A DNA stretch of 64,000 bases from Maricurvus nonylphenolicus. GTDB lineage: Bacteria > Pseudomonadota > Gammaproteobacteria > Pseudomonadales > Cellvibrionaceae. The notes below the pieces were generated by a model. It was not told where the DNA came from. It saw only the letters and a list, made by a program, of their open reading frames with translations, and did no database searches. This document shows positions 61,640 through 64,000 of this stretch, one piece after another. Positions within the stretch are counted from its first letter, which is position 1, and each line of letters opens with the position of its first letter. The stretch is from contig NZ_AP031498.1 of NCBI RefSeq assembly GCF_042854845.1, forward strand, positions 1,736,001-1,800,000, given 5' to 3'. The position numbers were made by a program, and so were the translations under genes.

Positions 61640-62803
61640 ATGTCTGCACCTGATACCGCCAGTCATGCTTTGCCATACTGGCGGCTATCCAGCTTCTATT
61701 TTTTCTACTTTGCCGTCGTTGGCACCCTGATGCCCTTTTGGGGGCTCTACCTGCAGTCCCTGTCTTTCTCTGCCCAGGAAATTGGTATTGTCAGTGCCAT
61801 TATGATGGCAACCCGAATCGTGGCGCCGAGCCTCTGGGGATGGCTTGGGGACAGGACCGGTAAACGCCTGGCTATTATCCGTTTGGGCAGTTTCCTGGCA
61901 TGTCTGTGTTTTCTGATAATTTTCTTTACCGAAGATTTCTGGCCAATTGCGCTGGCCGTTGCTGCATACAGTTTTTTCTGGAATGCCGTACTGGCGCAGT
62001 TTGAAGTTATCTCGCTAGGGTATTTAGGTAATCAGCCGCACCGTTACAGTCGTATCCGCTTATGGGGGTCGGTCGGTTTTGTCCTGGTTGTAGCAGGGCT
62101 GGGTTGGCTATTTGACTGGTTAAGTATTCGTTATCTGCCGTTTGTTGCCATTGGTTTTTTGGTGTGTATCTGGCTGAGCCACTTCACCATTCGTGAACAA
62201 CCGTTGCCGCACGTACCACCCAGTAAAGGTGATTTATGGCGGGTGTTAAAACAGCCTGCGGTGATCGCTTTTTTACTCAGCAGTTGCTTGTTGCAAGTCA
62301 GTCATGGCGCTTATTACACGTTTTACAGTGTCTACCTAGAGTCATTGGATTACAGTCGCTCTGCCATTGGTATTTTGTGGGCACTGGGGGTGGTAGCAGA
62401 GGTCCTGATTTTTATCATTATGCCGCGCTGGTTTGAATGGCTCAGCTTGCGTCGCATAATGATCTTTACCTTGGTTGTTACCGTGGTGAGGTGGTGGTTA
62501 ATTGGCTGTTATGCCGACTCTCTAACGGTATTACTGATCGCCCAACTTTTACATGCATTCAGTTTCGGCTCTGCCCATGCTGTGGCCATTGAATTGATTC
62601 GGCGGTTCTTTTCCGGTTCGGTACATGGCCAGGGGCAGGCGCTGTACAGTGCTGCCAGTTTCGGGTTGGGTGGCGCTTTGGGGGCTTTTATCAGTGGTAT
62701 GGTATGGGGCGCGAGTCCGGTGCTGGCCTTTGCTATCAGTGCATTTGCAGCCGCTTTAGCACTGTGGCTGGTATGGCGCTATTTACATATGGTTGAGCTT
62801 TAG
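61640..62803 (+). CDS. MFS transporter (HcaT/3-phenylpropionate-permease-like)
   Basis: This protein of about 387 residues has 12 hydrophobic segments. Its N-terminus (YWRLSSFYFFYFAVVGTLMP) and MFS loop (GWLGDRTGKRLAIIRLG) match the HcaT-like group seen next to aroC in Pseudomonas. It probably moves a small organic acid or similar solute by a proton gradient. The ATG at 61640 is 3 bases after an in-frame TTG and only 6 bases after the aroC stop, so co-transcription is likely. Confidence 0.88.
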   Translation: MSAPDTASHALPYWRLSSFYFFYFAVVGTLMPFWGLYLQSLSFSAQEIGIVSAIMMATRIVAPSLWGWLGDRTGKRLAIIRLGSFLACLCFLIIFFTEDFWPIALAVAAYSFFWNAVLAQFEVISLGYLGNQPHRYSRIRLWGSVGFVLVVAGLGWLFDWLSIRYLPFVAIGFLVCIWLSHFTIREQPLPHVPPSKGDLWRVLKQPAVIAFLLSSCLLQVSHGAYYTFYSVYLESLDYSRSAIGILWALGVVAEVLIFIIMPRWFEWLSLRRIMIFTLVVTVVRWWLIGCYADSLTVLLIAQLLHAFSFGSAHAVAIELIRRFFSGSVHGQGQALYSAASFGLGGALGAFISGMVWGASPVLAFAISAFAAALALWLVWRYLHMVEL

Positions 62804-63006
62804 GTCCAGCAGGACTATGCTAGGGGTGAGCGTTGCCGGTTAAGGTTATAACAATAATAACCGGTAGCTAGTGATTCAGTACTGAGTCGTTGCTAATAGC
62901 CATAACAAAGGCAGGGACTAAGCATTGAATAATATGCAGGGCTGGCCTGCTCTTCCTATTGGGTCCTAACCCTGTGTTTCCGCTTCTAAATTCTTGGAGG
63001 TGTGTG

Positions 63007-63942
63007 ATGCGTAGCGTTGTTACGATTTGGGGCTCTGTCCTGGCTGCTTGTGCCTTGATCTTTCCTGTGTTTGCCGCTGCTGAAAGCCAGTGCCCATTAA
63101 TTGATTGCGATTGTGATAGCTTGATGGAAGCCGATTGGCAGGCCCGTTGTCAGCAACGACAATCACGATTACAAACATCCTGTGAGGCCAATCAGGGCAA
63201 ATTGACGGGCTTTTGCTATGTCTCAGGCCCCAGTGCCTATCCGGTGGCGTTAAGCGTAAAGCCTTCATCACAACCGTTAGCGCGTGGCTCCGAGAAAGAG
63301 CTGCGTGAGCGCATCAAAAATTTGCAGTGGTCGGCGACTGATGACAATCAGGTAGCATTAAATAGCCAGCAGCAAGGCAAGCTGCGTCAGGCGTTGTTAT
63401 TACGCAAACGTGAGCACAAAACTCGCAAGCAAATCTACCAAACACAGTTGGCTCTTGGCGCATTGTGGACGACAGAAAATGATATTGATGAGTTGGTAGA
63501 TTACTGGCTTGAGGCATCCGAAAATAAGCTGGCGCAGGTGGAGGCGATGGTGATGTCGGCGACCAAGTTGTGGTTGGATGCGGAGAATATAGACGATAAA
63601 AAACGCAGTGTGTTACAGCAGCGTCTGGCCGCCCGGATGATGTCTAATGCGGGAGCCCTGTTGGAACAAACTGCCTATGCCTTCAGCATGGCCGGTAAAC
63701 CACAAGAGGCGGTAAACCAGTGGCAACAGGCCGCGCAAAAAGCCGAACAGCTGGTGGAGTGGCAGCAGTCGGTAAAGGCCAAAGCCAGTCATATTCACTT
63801 TTACCAGCAGCAGGCTGCGGCGAGATGGTTCCGGGCGGCACTGACAGCAAGCAAAGCGGAATTGGCTGCAGATGCTCAAATGGCACAAGAGCAGGCGTTA
63901 CGTGTATTGGGTGTTGATGCCAAACAGGTCGCTGGCGGTTAA
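63007..63942 (+). CDS. Secreted helical protein of unknown function
   Basis: This protein of about 311 residues has a signal peptide (VVTIWGSVLAACALIFPVFA, cleavage near AAAES) and a short Cys-rich start (CPLIDCDCDSLMEADWQARC). A long, mainly alpha-helical body follows, with AYAFSMAGKPQEAVNQWQQA and similar repeats. The ATG at 63007 has TTGGAGGTG upstream and is preferred to an earlier GTG-type frame at 62959. I do not recognise the family. The flanking 62804-63006 stretch shows no gene. Confidence 0.75.
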   Translation: MRSVVTIWGSVLAACALIFPVFAAAESQCPLIDCDCDSLMEADWQARCQQRQSRLQTSCEANQGKLTGFCYVSGPSAYPVALSVKPSSQPLARGSEKELRERIKNLQWSATDDNQVALNSQQQGKLRQALLLRKREHKTRKQIYQTQLALGALWTTENDIDELVDYWLEASENKLAQVEAMVMSATKLWLDAENIDDKKRSVLQQRLAARMMSNAGALLEQTAYAFSMAGKPQEAVNQWQQAAQKAEQLVEWQQSVKAKASHIHFYQQQAAARWFRAALTASKAELAADAQMAQEQALRVLGVDAKQVAGG

Positions 63943-64000
63943 TCGGATTGGTTTCCTGCGAGGCTTGAATTAGACTTTGGCATCTACAGAAGAGTGTTGA

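Noticed and set aside
62804..63006. Extra gene between the MFS gene and the secreted protein
   Set aside because: Only short frames without coding character; a nested inverted repeat at 62836-62864 is visible but has no T run.

Overview
The window looks like chromosomal DNA of a marine-type gammaproteobacterium, probably near Cellvibrionales/Spongiibacteraceae. That placement is an inference from the housekeeping synteny (pepA-holC-valS, lptFG, prmB-aroC-MFS), the mid-range base composition and the number of TonB receptors and small-molecule catabolic genes. I saw no rRNA, tRNA, CRISPR array, prophage or transposase gene. Coding density is high, and several genes overlap by one to a few bases.

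Layout. 0-4.1 kb: partial glycosyltransferase, a phosphoribosyltransferase, a palindromic repeat and valS. 4.4-22.7 kb: mixed accessory genes. These include a DUF2167 membrane protein, an HExxH protein, a TonB receptor, a nitroreductase, a pirin/YqjG/DoxX operon with a divergent LysR gene, a TetR/enoyl-CoA hydratase/haloalkane dehalogenase operon, a DUF808 protein, PilZ, a tandem HAD protein and a diiron protein with a divergent AraC gene. 22.8-44.2 kb: a long co-oriented block with sulfatase, two DUF3604 proteins, NAD-dependent epimerase, MAPEG protein, TonB receptor, VOC protein, SDR, a 2-oxoacid dehydrogenase with a split E2, a lipoate ligase, a helical-repeat protein, an AraC regulator and an envelope operon (two SurA/PpiC-like proteins, HupE/UreJ-like metal permease, periplasmic binding protein). 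44.3-49.9 kb: an acidic protein, holC and pepA on the minus strand, then lptF-lptG. 49.9-50.25 kb: two hairpin repeats with related cores and unrelated arms. 50.3-64 kb: RDD protein, an exported protein, a cyclase-FHA protein, a kinase/methyltransferase/2OG-oxygenase group, a Rieske oxygenase with a divergent TetR, folE, prmB-aroC-MFS and a secreted protein.

How it fits together. From memory of Pseudomonas-type genomes, pepA-holC-(acidic protein) is normally followed directly by valS. Here about 40 kb of accessory genes separates them, so the region from about 4.4 to 44.25 kb can be read as an island inside a housekeeping operon. The strongest candidate for an undescribed system is the 22.8-44.2 kb block. 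It combines outer-membrane uptake, exported hydrolases, redox enzymes and a dedicated lipoyl-dependent dehydrogenase. Its four promoter regions share a TARAGTCAAG-like element that could be the site of the embedded AraC regulator. The substrate cannot be told from sequence alone.
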